Assembly: GCF_001189365.1 (NCBI RefSeq)
Contig: NZ_LFJJ01000007.1
Span: forward strand, 1-64,000
Direction: 5' to 3'
Length of the DNA stretch: 64,000 bases
From: Candidatus Burkholderia verschuerenii
GTDB taxonomy: Bacteria > Pseudomonadota > Gammaproteobacteria > Burkholderiales > Burkholderiaceae
The notes under the pieces were generated by a model. The model was not told where the DNA came from. It saw only the letters and a list, made by a program, of their open reading frames with translations, and did not search any database. The position numbers and the translations under genes were made by a program. Position 1 is the first letter of the stretch. Every line of letters starts with the position of its first letter. Positions 44,766 to 54,191 of this stretch are shown here, piece by piece.

Positions 44766-44771
44766 GATTTC

Positions 44772-44798
44772 TTAGCGAATAGTCAAACTATTCGCTAA
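44772..44798. promoter_or_regulatory. Perfect 12-bp inverted repeat
   Basis: ttagcgaatagt and actattcgctaa are exact complements separated by CAA. The stem is AT-rich and lies only a few bases from the terminator above. It may form a second terminator hairpin for the - strand gene that ends at 44818, or be a protein-binding site. Confidence 0.5.
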
Positions 44799-44817
44799 AA
44801 CAATCCTAAGAAAAAAA

Positions 44818-45174
44818 TCAGCTTCCGCTCAGACCATGTTGCAATGCAAGGTCAAAGCCGAGTACAACCATCGAGCAAAAAAGACCCAAGGTCAAATTGG
44901 CCAGTCGATGGCCCACATCCTTGTGCTTGGTCAATACCGCACCGGCGAGGAACGCGATTTCCACGATTACCTGCATGCAGAACACGGCGACCATCAACGC
45001 GAACTCGTAGCCCATGGCGTTGAAGTTCATGAAGTTGAAGCCATTCACCGCGACCCAGGATCCTACACGCCAGACTTCGTATGCCAAGAGCAGCAACGGG
45101 AAGAAGTAGCTGGCTACATAAGTCGGCACCGTGGCGTGCCGCAATTCCATATTTAAGTGTCGTGTTACTTGCAT
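44818..45174 (-). CDS. Small membrane protein of unknown function
   Basis: 118 residues with three or four hydrophobic helices (ATVPTYVASYFFPLLLLAYE, FALMVAVFCMQVIVEIAFLA, LANLTLGLFCSMVVLGFDLA). ATG 45174 follows GAGGAG. Base composition is lower in GC than the neighbours, partly because of the hydrophobic codons. I do not recognise the family. It has its own downstream hairpins and a 256-bp upstream gap, so it is a single-gene unit. Confidence 0.65.
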   Translation of the reverse strand: MQVTRHLNMELRHATVPTYVASYFFPLLLLAYEVWRVGSWVAVNGFNFMNFNAMGYEFALMVAVFCMQVIVEIAFLAGAVLTKHKDVGHRLANLTLGLFCSMVVLGFDLALQHGLSGS

Positions 45175-45430
45175 CGCGTACTCCTCATCTGATTGCCCTA
45201 AAGCGCCGGGCGTTTAACTGCACGGTGGCGCGCTAGTGCGTTCGACTTTGAACGGCACACGTGCGTCGTGCTTTAAAAATAGGACAATTTTAGGGAAAGC
45301 GAATCATCGTTATCCCGATGATTCCGCCTGTTAAGGAATACGCGAACGCGTTGTGCAATGCAGCTTAATAAGGCGATTAATTCTTTAGACTCGATTCGGC
45401 ACGCGCGTGCGTGCCGAATTAATTTATCGC

Positions 45431-46324
45431 TTAGTTTGATTCTCGTTGGGTGTACATCTTGATGATGCCCGAAAAATCAATTCCGCCCAATCCTTGCTGA
45501 CTCATCGACTGATACAACTGTTGTGCCAGCGCGCCCATCATCACCGGCTGTCTGACGCTGCGGGCCGCGTCGACGGCGAGACCGAGGTCCTTCAGCATGA
45601 GGTCCGCGCCGAACCCGCCGCTATATCCGCGCGATACAGGCGCAGTCTCGACAATACCGGGATAGGGATTACACGTATCCGAGCTCCAGCAGCGCCCCGT
45701 CGACGTATTGATGATGCTCGCGAGTTTGGCCGGATCGATGCCGAGGTTCTCGCCGAGTTGCATTGCTTCGGCGACGCCGATCATGGAAATCCCCAGCAGC
45801 AGGTTGTTGCACAGTTTGGCGATTTGACCCGTTCCGGTCTCGCCGCATCGCACCATGTTTTTACCCATGCCAGCGAATACCGGACGAAGCGTTTCGAACA
45901 GCGATTCGTCCGCGCCGACCATGAACGTCAGCGTGCCCGCCTGCGCGCCGACGCCGCCGCCGGACACCGGCCCATCCGCGAAGGGATTGCCCTGCTTGCG
46001 CGCCACGTCGCCCACCAGCCGCGCGGTGGCGGGATCGATCGTGCTGCTGTCGATCAGCGGCACGCCTTTGGCCACGCCCGCGAGCACGCCGTCGTCGTTC
46101 AGATACACCGCTTTGACGTGCGCGGCGGCGGGCAGCATCGTGATGACGACTTCCGCGCCTTCCACCGCCGCGCGCGGCGATGCGGCGAGCGTCGCGCCGG
46201 CCGCTTTCGCGGCATCGAGCGCGAAGGGAACGAGATCGAATGCCGTCACCTGATGACCGGCCTTCAACAGATTCGCCGCCATCGGGCCGCCCATGTGGCC
46301 CAGGCCGATAAAACCGATCTGCAT
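45431..46324 (-). CDS. mmsB: 3-hydroxyisobutyrate dehydrogenase
   Basis: A 297-residue beta-hydroxyacid dehydrogenase. The NAD loop is GFIGLGHMGGPMAANLLKAG, the substrate loop DGPVSGGGVGAQAGTL, and the catalytic Lys sits in GQIAKLCNNLLLG. It oxidises 3-hydroxyisobutyrate to methylmalonate semialdehyde in valine degradation. It lies 13 bp behind mmsA, in the same operon, and is intact. Confidence 0.93.
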   Translation of the reverse strand: MQIGFIGLGHMGGPMAANLLKAGHQVTAFDLVPFALDAAKAAGATLAASPRAAVEGAEVVITMLPAAAHVKAVYLNDDGVLAGVAKGVPLIDSSTIDPATARLVGDVARKQGNPFADGPVSGGGVGAQAGTLTFMVGADESLFETLRPVFAGMGKNMVRCGETGTGQIAKLCNNLLLGISMIGVAEAMQLGENLGIDPAKLASIINTSTGRCWSSDTCNPYPGIVETAPVSRGYSGGFGADLMLKDLGLAVDAARSVRQPVMMGALAQQLYQSMSQQGLGGIDFSGIIKMYTQRESN

Positions 46325-46337
46325 GTTCTTCTCCTTA

Positions 46338-47870
46338 TCAGCGCAGTGCGATGGTCGTGTTCACGCCGTCGTTCACCGTGGCGTCGTCGAACCAGCGCGC
46401 GGTCACGGTCTTGGTCTGCGTATAGAACTGCACGGCCTGCTTGCCATACGGCCCGAGATCGCCGAGCTTCGAACCACGCGAGCCGGTAAAGCTGAACGCC
46501 GGCACGGGCACCGGAATCGGAATGTTGATGCCGACCTGACCGATATCGATTTCGCTCTGGAACTTGCGCGCCGCCGCGCCGCTTTGCGTGAAGAGGCCGA
46601 CGCCGTTGCCCATCGGATTGCGATTGACCAGCGCGATGGCATCATCGAGCGTATCGGTTTCGACGCAACACAACACCGGCCCGAAAATCTCCGTCTTGTA
46701 GATGCTCATGTCGGTATCGACGCCGGTGAAAATCGTCGGGCCGATGAAGTTCCCCTGCTCGTAACCCTTCACGTCGATCCCGCGGCCGTCGAGCGTGAGC
46801 GTCGCGCCTTCTTCCACGCCCTTGCCGATCAGCCCGAGAATGCGCTCCTTCGCCGCCTTCGAGACCACCGGGCCGACGTCCGTGTTCGGCTCCGTGCCCG
46901 CGTTCACCTTGAGCGATTTCGCGCGCTCGACGAGTTCCGGAATCCAGTCCTTCGACGCGCCGACGAACACCGCCACCGATGTCGCCATGCAGCGCTGGCC
47001 CGCCGCGCCGAAACCCGCGCCCGCGAGCGCGTTGAGCGTCTGCTCCTTGTTGGCATCGGGCAGCACGACGGCGTGATTCTTCGCGCCCATCATCGATTGC
47101 ACGCGCTTGCCGTGCTGGCTCGCGAGGTTGTAGACGTGCGTGCCGACGGCCGTCGAACCGACGAAGGAAATCGCCTTGATATCGGGATGCGTGCAGATCG
47201 CGTCCTCCACGTCCTTGCCGCCGTGCACGACATTGAGCACGCCCGCCGGGACGCCGGCCTCGAGCGCGAGTTCGACGAGTTCCATCGTCGACAGCGGATC
47301 CTGTTCGGACGGCTTCAGCACGAAGGTATTGCCGCAGACGATCGCCATCGGAAACATCCACAACGGGATCATCGCCGGGAAATTGAACGGCGTGATGCCC
47401 GCGCAAACACCGATCGGCTGACGCAGCGTGTACGTATCGACACCGCCCGCGACGTTCTCGGAGAACTCGCCCTGCTGCAGCGTGCTGATCGAGCAGGCGT
47501 GCTCGACCACTTCGAGGCCGCGAAAGATATCGCCTTCGGCATCGGCGAGCGTCTTGCCCTGCTCGGCGGTCAGCGTCTGCGCGACGCGCTTCATGTTCTG
47601 GCGCACGAGATCCTGAAACTTGAGCATCAGACGCATGCGCACGCCCAGCGGCGTCGTCTTCCAGGTCTGAAATGCCTTCTGCGCGGCGGCCACGGCGGCG
47701 TTCACTTCGTCCATCGTCGCGAACGGCACGCGGCCGACGACTTCCTGCGTCGCCGGATTGACGATGTCGCGCCACTCCCGGCTCGCGGATTCGACGAATC
47801 GGCCGTCGATCAGCAGTTTGGCGGTGCGGACGGACGCGGACTGCGCCGGATGTTCAGCAGCGATATTCAC
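46338..47870 (-). CDS. mmsA: Methylmalonate-semialdehyde dehydrogenase (CoA-acylating)
   Basis: A 510-residue aldehyde dehydrogenase. The catalytic Cys is in GAAGQRCMATS. MMSDH features include GVCAGITPFNFPAMIPLWMF, GAKNHAVVLPDAN (no catalytic Glu, as usual for the CoA-acylating members) and the C-terminal SFTGSRGSKLGDL. It makes propionyl-CoA from methylmalonate semialdehyde in valine and inositol breakdown. It is the first gene of the mmsAB operon and is divergent from a LysR gene. Confidence 0.93.
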   Translation of the reverse strand: MNIAAEHPAQSASVRTAKLLIDGRFVESASREWRDIVNPATQEVVGRVPFATMDEVNAAVAAAQKAFQTWKTTPLGVRMRLMLKFQDLVRQNMKRVAQTLTAEQGKTLADAEGDIFRGLEVVEHACSISTLQQGEFSENVAGGVDTYTLRQPIGVCAGITPFNFPAMIPLWMFPMAIVCGNTFVLKPSEQDPLSTMELVELALEAGVPAGVLNVVHGGKDVEDAICTHPDIKAISFVGSTAVGTHVYNLASQHGKRVQSMMGAKNHAVVLPDANKEQTLNALAGAGFGAAGQRCMATSVAVFVGASKDWIPELVERAKSLKVNAGTEPNTDVGPVVSKAAKERILGLIGKGVEEGATLTLDGRGIDVKGYEQGNFIGPTIFTGVDTDMSIYKTEIFGPVLCCVETDTLDDAIALVNRNPMGNGVGLFTQSGAAARKFQSEIDIGQVGINIPIPVPVPAFSFTGSRGSKLGDLGPYGKQAVQFYTQTKTVTARWFDDATVNDGVNTTIALR

Positions 47871-48005
47871 TGATGTCTCCTGGTTGGAAGGTCATGCGGA
47901 CGGAAAAAGCGAAGACGCGCCCGGACAGCGGCGGGAAGGAAGGCATGTCGTCTCCGTTATAGGTATCGGCCCCATCTTTTAGAGGCTCGTATCGTCAGTA
48001 TAGTT

Positions 48006-49010
48006 ATGCAAAAGTCCATGACGGCACTAGAAAAACACCAGATCGATATGCAAAAAGACTCGAAACCGGATCTCGGCAAGATCAACTGGGACGACCTGCG
48101 CTATTTCCTCGAAGTCGCCCGCACACAGCGCGCGAGCGGCGCGGCCAAGCGGCTCGGCGTGGATTACACGACCGTCGCACGACGCGTGCGCGCGCTGGAG
48201 GATGCGCTCGGCACCCTGCTGTTCGACAAGTCGCGCAGCGGCGGATTCCTGCTGACGGCCGAAGGCCAGCGCCTGCTCGGCTTCGTCGATTCGATGGAAA
48301 CGACGGTGCAATCCGCGACCGAGCAGATCGGCAACACGGGGCACGCGCTGTCGGGCCACGTGCGGGTCGGATCGACCGAAGGATTCGGCTGCTTTTTTCT
48401 CGCGCCGCAACTGGCGCGCTTTCAGGACGCGCATCCGAATATTTCCGTCGATCTGCTGCCGGTGCCGCATTTCGTCTCGCTGTCCAAGCGCGAGGCGGAT
48501 ATCGCGGTGACGTTGGAGCGGCCCGAGCAAGGCCAGTATGTCTATACGAAACTCTGCGATTACCGTCTTCAGCTGTACGCGACGCGCGCCTATCTGGACG
48601 CGCATCCCGCGATCCGCTCGAAGGAGGATTTGCGCGGGCATCGCTTCGCCAGTTATATCGACGATCTCGCGTTCAGCTACGAACTGCTGTATCTCGATCG
48701 CGCGGTGCCGGGCGCGGTGTCGAACTGGCGCAGCACGAGCGTGATCGCGCAATATTTCGCGACGCTGCAAGGACGCGCGCTCGCGATTCTGCCGTGCTTC
48801 ATGGCCTCGCCCGACGCGCGGCTCGTGCCCGTGTTGCCCGACGAGATCGTCGTGACGCGCGCGTTCTTTTTGTCGTGTCGCGAGGACTTGCGCAAGCTCA
48901 GGCGCATCACGGCCGTGTGGGACTATTTGCGCGCGGCGGCGGAAGGCAATCAGCGCTTTCTGATGGGCGATGCAAACGACATGTCGTGGGTCGATATCGC
49001 GTCCGGGTGA
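48006..49010 (+). CDS. LysR-family regulator, probable regulator of mmsAB
   Basis: Up to 334 residues from ATG 48006; ATG 48018 and 48048 would trim a non-conserved leader. The HTH is at about 28-86 (DLRYFLEVARTQRASGAAKR, then VDYTTVARRVRALEDALG), followed by a LysR substrate domain. The opening INWDDLRYFLEVART is typical of the group next to mmsA in Burkholderia. It is divergent from mmsA with a 135-bp spacer, the classical LysR arrangement, so control of mmsAB is likely. Confidence 0.87.
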   Translation: MQKSMTALEKHQIDMQKDSKPDLGKINWDDLRYFLEVARTQRASGAAKRLGVDYTTVARRVRALEDALGTLLFDKSRSGGFLLTAEGQRLLGFVDSMETTVQSATEQIGNTGHALSGHVRVGSTEGFGCFFLAPQLARFQDAHPNISVDLLPVPHFVSLSKREADIAVTLERPEQGQYVYTKLCDYRLQLYATRAYLDAHPAIRSKEDLRGHRFASYIDDLAFSYELLYLDRAVPGAVSNWRSTSVIAQYFATLQGRALAILPCFMASPDARLVPVLPDEIVVTRAFFLSCREDLRKLRRITAVWDYLRAAAEGNQRFLMGDANDMSWVDIASG

Positions 49011-49287
49011 TATTTCAACGTGACTGACCACGCCCCGATGTTTCGCGCGATCGCTTGCCACAAACGCATTAGCACACCGCAACAAAATTCTACGCAGCCG
49101 AATTCGTATAATTTTGTTTCGACATCCCGATGAAACATCATTGCAGGATGAAGCCTGCGGCATAATCGCCGGTCGGTTTCCTTGATCGCCGTTCACACGG
49201 CGCATGCATCCCTGTAATTTTTCTTAGTTTTTCCCGTCATCCATCGCGTCCGGCCTTGCGCGCCGGCTCAACCCGCGTCGCACGCTG
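49011..49287. other. Intergenic region with an inverted repeat
   Basis: A 277-bp gap before the M23 peptidase gene. aacaaaatt at 49081 and aattttgtt at 49110 form a 9-bp inverted repeat with a 20-base spacer. AT-rich stretches here probably contain the promoter of the bactofilin operon. No gene is seen. Confidence 0.5.
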
Positions 49288-50253
49288 ATGGCCTTCGTCA
49301 TCTGGTCACGGCGCTCGATGTCGAGCCAGCGCATTCGCTTCGTCGAGGCGCGCACGGCGCGCGTCATCGCGATCATTGCGCTGATCGCGCTGCTCATCGC
49401 GGCGCTGGCGCTCGGCATCGCCATCGGCACGACATTCGCGCGCAGTCATCTCGGCGAAGAACAGCAGCTCGCCACGCGCCGTACGTTCGAGATCGAGCAG
49501 CTAGGGCGCATCAACGCCGCGCTGATCGAACTCGCGCCGCGCGTAGATCAGCTTTCCGCGCAGGTCGGCGAATTGCGCGGCTTCGATGCACGTCTGAAGA
49601 GCGCGAACGGCGTCGGCACGACACCCAACGTACACGACGTGCCGCCTTTGCCCGATGGCGAAGATCCCGCCGCGCTCGATGGCGCGGGCGGCCCCGAACT
49701 GCCGCCGCGCACCTGCGATCGCGATCGCACTCGCGAAGGCTCGCCGCGTCAGCGCATGAAGGCGACGGAGAAAGTGCTCGACTGCCTCGATCAACAGGTG
49801 TCGATGCTGCAATCCGCCACGCTCGCGCAGTACACCGTATACATGGCGTTCCCCGGCCGCGATCCGGCGCCCGGTTCGCGCTACGGCAATCGCTACGATC
49901 CGTTCACCGGGCATCTCAGTTTTCATCCGGGCATGGACCTGGTCGCGCCGACCGGCACGCCGATTCTCGCCAGCGCTGGCGGCCGCGTGATTCAGTCGGG
50001 CGAGCGCAACGGCTACGGCAACGCGGTGGATATCCGTCACAGCAACGGCATCGTGACGCGTTACGGCCATGCGTCGAAGCTACTCGTGCATCTCGGCGAT
50101 TACGTGATGCCGGGGCAGGAAATCGCCGAAGTCGGATCGACGGGCCGCTCCACCGGGCCGCATCTGCACTTCGAAGTGATCGTCGATGGCGCGCAGATCA
50201 ATCCGAAGCCGTATCTCATGCTCTTTCCGCGAGGTTCGCATGCGCAAGGCTGA
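49288..50253 (+). CDS. Membrane-anchored M23 (LytM) peptidase
   Basis: A 321-residue protein. One transmembrane helix (about 27-48) is followed by a coiled-coil or linker region rich in Glu/Ala and then a LytM domain (about 195-310). All metal and catalytic residues are present: H213 and D217 in FHPGMD, H261 in YGHAS, and H292/H294 in PHLHFE. It should be an active endopeptidase cutting peptidoglycan peptides in the periplasm. It is followed by a small coiled-coil gene and a bactofilin gene, the same kind of link known from cell-shape systems. Confidence 0.88.
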   Translation: MAFVIWSRRSMSSQRIRFVEARTARVIAIIALIALLIAALALGIAIGTTFARSHLGEEQQLATRRTFEIEQLGRINAALIELAPRVDQLSAQVGELRGFDARLKSANGVGTTPNVHDVPPLPDGEDPAALDGAGGPELPPRTCDRDRTREGSPRQRMKATEKVLDCLDQQVSMLQSATLAQYTVYMAFPGRDPAPGSRYGNRYDPFTGHLSFHPGMDLVAPTGTPILASAGGRVIQSGERNGYGNAVDIRHSNGIVTRYGHASKLLVHLGDYVMPGQEIAEVGSTGRSTGPHLHFEVIVDGAQINPKPYLMLFPRGSHAQG

Positions 50254-50605
50254 CGACAAGCGGCTCTCGCTCAAGCTCACGCAACACACCTATTCGCTGA
50301 CGCCCAAGCGCAGCGCCGCGTACCTGCCCGGCGTGATCGCCGCGGTGTGCGCCGTCGGCGCGCTCGTGGCCGCCGGTCTCGCGCTGAAGAACTCGCGCGA
50401 ACAGGCCCGCAAACTCGACGTCATGTGCGCGCCGCCGACCTCCGAACAGACGCTGCGCGATCAGTTACAGCACGCGCAGTACGCGCTGGCGCAGGAAGTC
50501 GCCACGCGCGAGGCGCTTGAAGCGCGCACGGCGGGCAACGCCGCGCAGATCGAGCAACTGCAAACCGATCTCGCCTTCTACAAGAAGCAGCAGAAACCCA
50601 ACTGA
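50240..50605 (+). CDS. Small membrane coiled-coil protein
   Basis: A 121-residue protein beginning MRKADDKRLSLKL inside the end of the peptidase gene (14-bp overlap), so it is translationally coupled. It has a transmembrane helix (GVIAAVCAVGALVAAGLAL) and then a heptad-rich region (QLQHAQYALAQEVATREALE, AQIEQLQTDLAFYKKQ). I do not recognise the family. Position and shape suggest a linker between the peptidase and the bactofilin scaffold (inference). Confidence 0.7.
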   Translation: MRKADDKRLSLKLTQHTYSLTPKRSAAYLPGVIAAVCAVGALVAAGLALKNSREQARKLDVMCAPPTSEQTLRDQLQHAQYALAQEVATREALEARTAGNAAQIEQLQTDLAFYKKQQKPN

Positions 50606-50696
50606 ACCCACCGATCCGTCTGATGCGATCGGGCGCGTCAAACGCAAAGCGCCCACGGTTGCATCGCACACATTTACCGTATCGCAAGGACACGAC

Positions 50697-51146
50697 ATGT
50701 TTTCATCATCGAAGAAGGAATCGCAAACCGTCAAGCCGGCCAAGCTGTCGACGCTCATCGCGCAGAACGTCCATATCTCGGGCAATCTCGAATTCAGCGA
50801 AGGACTGCGCATGGACGGCCAGGTGACCGGCAACGTCTCGGGCCGTCCCGGCGATGAATCGCTGCTCGTCATCAGCGATCAAGGCGCGATCCACGGCAAC
50901 GTCAGCGCGCACGATGTGATCATCAATGGCCGCGTGGTCGGCAACGTGCACGTCTCGCACTTCGTCGAACTTCAGTCCAACGCGCATGTGCACGGCAACA
51001 TCTACTATCAGAAGCTGCGCATGGACGTGGGCGCGACCGTCGAAGGCAAGCTGACCAAGAGCGAAGCGATGAAAGCTGCTCAGTCCGTCACGCCCGCGCT
51101 CGACTATTCGTCGAGCCTGACGTTGCCGAGTCCCGAGGCAAGCTGA
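50697..51146 (+). CDS. Bactofilin
   Basis: A 149-residue polymer-forming cytoskeletal protein. A short basic tail is followed by the beta-helical bactofilin domain (about 20-120) with repeats such as HISGNLEFSEGLRMDGQVTG, GAIHGNVSAHDVIINGRVVG and AHVHGNIYYQKL. It forms nucleotide-free filaments at the inner membrane. The start is ATG 50697 with AAGGA. As the third gene after an M23 peptidase it probably localises that enzyme to shape the cell wall. Confidence 0.9.
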   Translation: MFSSSKKESQTVKPAKLSTLIAQNVHISGNLEFSEGLRMDGQVTGNVSGRPGDESLLVISDQGAIHGNVSAHDVIINGRVVGNVHVSHFVELQSNAHVHGNIYYQKLRMDVGATVEGKLTKSEAMKAAQSVTPALDYSSSLTLPSPEAS

Positions 51147-51368
51147 GTACATTAGAGGCTGCCGTGCCTAGCGGCAGCCGTGCGTAAGCAAGCAGGAAAA
51201 CCGGTCATCCGGATGACGAAGCGCAGGCAACGCATGTCAAATCCGTTAAGATTTAAGGATGAGACAGATGCCATGCGCTCGCGCCTTTCGTCTGCGTTCC
51301 GCAATTTGCGTAGCGACAAGCGCCCCTCGACGCGTGGTCCACACACCGACAATACAAAAGGGGCTTCC

Positions 51369-52346
51369 ATGCTGGTCAATTGCGCGGCGTATCAGAACGG
51401 ACGCAAGCTCGCGGACGTCCATATCGACGATATCAACGCTTATCGCGATCTCCCCGACTCTTTCATTTGGGTTGCGCTGAAAGAGCCCGGCTCCGGCGAA
51501 CTCGCCCACATGACGCAACAGTTCGGCCTGCACGAACTGGCCGTCGAAGATGCGATGCACGGTCATCAGCGGCCGAAGATCGAGGAATACGGCGACTCGT
51601 TGTTCGCGGTGTTTCATACCGTCGAATTCGACGACGAAGACAACGTGCTCGTCGGCGAGATGAACGTGTTCGTCGGCAAGAACTATGTGCTCTCCGTGCG
51701 CAACAAGACCACCGAAGGCTTCCAGGAAGTGCGCAAGCGCTGCGAGCGCGAACCGCATCTGCTGAAGCACGGTCCGGCTTTCGTGATGTACGCGGTGCTC
51801 GATGCCGTCGTCGACCGCTATTTTCCGGTGCTCGAAGCGCTGGGCGCGGAACTCGACAAGGTCGAGGAGCGCATCTTCGAGCAGAACGGCTCGGCGGCAT
51901 CGCGCGAGATCATCGAGGATCTGTACTCGCTCAAACGTCAGTTGACGATCCTTCAGCATCACACGGCGCCGCTGCTCGAATCCGTCAGCAAACTGTATGG
52001 CGGACGCTCGCCGGGCGTGTGCGCGGGCATGCAGGAATATTTCCGCGACGTGTACGACCATCTGCTGCGCATCGTCAAGACCATCGAGGGACGGCGCGAA
52101 ATGATCGTCACCGCGATTCAGGTGAATCTCGGTCTGATCGCGCTGGCGGAAAGCGAAGTGACCAAGCGGCTCGGCTCGTTCGCGGCGCTGTTCGCGGTGC
52201 CGACGATGATCGCAGGCATCTACGGGATGAACTTCCACGACATACCGGAATTGCAGCTTCCCTACGGCTATCCGCTTTGCATCGCCGTAATGTTTCTGGT
52301 CGATCTCGTGCTTTATTACCGCTTTCGAAAGGCAGGTTGGCTATAA
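51369..52346 (+). CDS. corA: Magnesium/cobalt transporter CorA
   Basis: A 325-residue CorA/MIT channel. A large cytoplasmic domain with long helices (RYFPVLEALGAELDKVEERI) is followed by two C-terminal transmembrane helices. The YGMNF signature, which lines the selectivity filter, lies between them, and the protein ends in a basic tail (YRFRKAGWL). The start is ATG 51369 with AAAAGGGG; an upstream open frame adds only Arg/Ser-rich sequence. It is a single gene. Confidence 0.93.
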   Translation: MLVNCAAYQNGRKLADVHIDDINAYRDLPDSFIWVALKEPGSGELAHMTQQFGLHELAVEDAMHGHQRPKIEEYGDSLFAVFHTVEFDDEDNVLVGEMNVFVGKNYVLSVRNKTTEGFQEVRKRCEREPHLLKHGPAFVMYAVLDAVVDRYFPVLEALGAELDKVEERIFEQNGSAASREIIEDLYSLKRQLTILQHHTAPLLESVSKLYGGRSPGVCAGMQEYFRDVYDHLLRIVKTIEGRREMIVTAIQVNLGLIALAESEVTKRLGSFAALFAVPTMIAGIYGMNFHDIPELQLPYGYPLCIAVMFLVDLVLYYRFRKAGWL

Positions 52347-52885
52347 TGCATGCTGCAGCGCCGTTTTCCGTAGGCGGCGCGCAGTGGCAGGAACTATCGA
52401 GCAGCGGAATCGTATAGGAACTTTTTTGCGATTTCGACGGTCTAAAGGGCATGTTGTGCTCCTTAGTTGTCCTACCGAACGAGAGCTTCGAATCGCCGCT
52501 GAGCCTTGCAAACAAAGGGTTTGGCCTTATTTGAGGCTTACGGGGTCAAACCCGCGGTTCGAACGGCAGCACACGCTCACCTGACAGCACCGCAAGCAGT
52601 ATCGCTTCAATCAGCACGTCGGCTTCCTTGCGCGGACCTTTCAATAAGACTCCACTCGCGTATTCGCCGATGTCGCAGTCCCGGCTGTGCCGGAGCCGGA
52701 ACACCCCGCGCCCGCGGACCGTTCCGCCCGTTCGCGCACGGCCGTCAAGCTCACTTTCGAGCCTGAAAAGTAGTGGCGCGCTCGCCGATCGATACGCGCC
52801 CGGTCACGCCTTCGCGTCTTCCTTGCAGCAGGAACAGGACGATGCCTCGGCGAGGCGTCCATTACACCTACTACAAGGAGCCTGT
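52347..52885. other. Intergenic region with a nested hairpin, upstream of infA
   Basis: About 540 bp. Near 52517-52553 gggtttg pairs with caaaccc, and gcct with aggc inside it, giving a two-level hairpin. I do not recognise a riboswitch or tRNA. On the - strand an ATG near 52453 has a perfect AAGGAG, but its frame runs antisense through corA and looks non-coding. infA is preceded by a normal AAGGAG site. Confidence 0.4.
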
Positions 52886-53152
52886 ATGGCGAAAGAAGAA
52901 CTCATCGAACTCGACGGCATCGTTGACGAAGTGCTTCCCGACAGCCGCTATCGCGTGACGCTGGACAACGGCGTCGTCGTGGGCGCGTATGCATCGGGAC
53001 GCATGCGCAAGAACCACATCCGCATTCTGGCGGGCGATCGCGTTACGCTGGAATTGTCGGTCTATGACCTGACGAAGGGACGCATCAACTTCCGTCACAA
53101 GGACGAGCGTTCGGGCGGCGGTGCAGCACGTGCGCCGATGCGTCGTCGTTAA
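52886..53152 (+). CDS. infA: Translation initiation factor IF-1 (second, extended type)
   Basis: An 88-residue S1-like OB-fold protein. [20 protein letters not shown] opens it, [20 protein letters not shown] is the IF-1 core, and RINFRHKDE is followed by a Gly/Arg-rich tail. Burkholderia carry a 72-residue IF-1 in the ribosomal operon and a longer one such as this elsewhere. ATG 52886 follows AAGGAG. It binds the 30S A site during initiation. No ribosomal genes are nearby. Confidence 0.92.
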   Translation: MAKEELIELDGIVDEVLPDSRYRVTLDNGVVVGAYASGRMRKNHIRILAGDRVTLELSVYDLTKGRINFRHKDERSGGGAARAPMRRR

Positions 53153-53312
53153 GCTTTCCGGCTTGACAAGCAGCACGAGCAGTAAAGAAGCGCGCCCGGT
53201 CCGCGGCATACGCTTCTGATTCATCCACAGCGGATCACCTGAACTTCGACGCGGCCGTAAGCCTGCTTCAGGCCCATACAGCCCGCGTCGACGTCCACTC
53301 TCTTCAGCGCCT

Positions 53313-54191
53313 TCAGCCTTTGCGCAGCGTCAGCAGCGCTTCGATCGCCACCGCGAAACCGTCGTCGTCGTTGCTCGATGACACCAGACTCGCGCCGCGC
53401 TGAACCTTTTCCGCCGCCTGCCCCATCGCGATCGATACACCCGCGACGTCGAACATCGCCATATCGTTGCCCATGTCGCCCAACACGGCGATGCGCTCGA
53501 GCGACACGTTCGCGCGCTTCGACAGCTCGCGCACCGCCGTGCCCTTGTTCGCATCGATGTGGGTGACGTCGAGGTAATAGGTCTGCGAACGCGCGGCGTG
53601 TCCGCGGCCTTCGAGCTGCTTCTCCAGCACGCCTTCGACGCGCTCCATCAGCGCCGTATCCGCATTCGAGCCGACGATCTTGTCCACGGCGTCCAGATCG
53701 ATATCGTCGAAGCGCTTGACCAGCACGCCGTCATAGCCGACGGTGCGCGTTTCCAGCGGCACGTAAGTGCCGTCCGGATTGGTCAGATACCAGTTGTCGT
53801 CGATGAACACCCATGCATCGACGCCATTGGCGGCCAGCGTTTCGAGCGAGGTCTGCACGACATCGCGCGGCAGCTTGTGCGCGGACAACACTTCCCACGT
53901 GGCCGGCATCACGAGACTGCCACCGTTATACGAGCCGTAGGGCAGCGTCACCTTCAGCGGATTCACGATATGACGCATGCCCTTGCCCGGCCGGCTGCTC
54001 GCCACCGTGAACTGCACGCCGGCGGCGTGCAGGCCCATCACGGCCGCGATCGCGCGATCGCCGAGCGTCTTGTCGGTATAGAGCAGCGTGCCGTCGCAAT
54101 CGGTGACGACGAGTTCGACTTGCGCGAGCTTTTCGAGCGCGGCGTCGGTATCGCCCGAGACGCTATGCAATCCGTATTTGGCGTCCATCAA
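53313..54191 (-). CDS. Cof-type HAD-IIB phosphatase
   Basis: A 292-residue HAD hydrolase. Motif I is VVTDCDGTLLYTD (nucleophile and acid Asp), motif II VASSRPG, motif III Lys is in NKGTAVRELS, and motif IV is GDMGNDMAMFDVAG. The substrate is likely a sugar phosphate or similar small phosphoester. It overlaps the glucokinase gene by 4 bases and is the last gene of the zwf - glucokinase - HAD operon, which suggests a sugar-phosphate role. Confidence 0.88.
   Translation of the reverse strand: MMDAKYGLHSVSGDTDAALEKLAQVELVVTDCDGTLLYTDKTLGDRAIAAVMGLHAAGVQFTVASSRPGKGMRHIVNPLKVTLPYGSYNGGSLVMPATWEVLSAHKLPRDVVQTSLETLAANGVDAWVFIDDNWYLTNPDGTYVPLETRTVGYDGVLVKRFDDIDLDAVDKIVGSNADTALMERVEGVLEKQLEGRGHAARSQTYYLDVTHIDANKGTAVRELSKRANVSLERIAVLGDMGNDMAMFDVAGVSIAMGQAAEKVQRGASLVSSSNDDDGFAVAIEALLTLRKG

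Noticed and set aside
52108-52515. - strand frame with a perfect AAGGAG before an ATG near 52453
   Set aside because: Most of the frame is antisense to the end of corA and reads as Arg/Ser-rich sequence. I could not support it as a gene, though a shorter peptide cannot be excluded.
52500-52600. tRNA-like sequence (ggttcgaa) upstream of infA
   Set aside because: No acceptor stem, anticodon arm or CCA can be folded around it.
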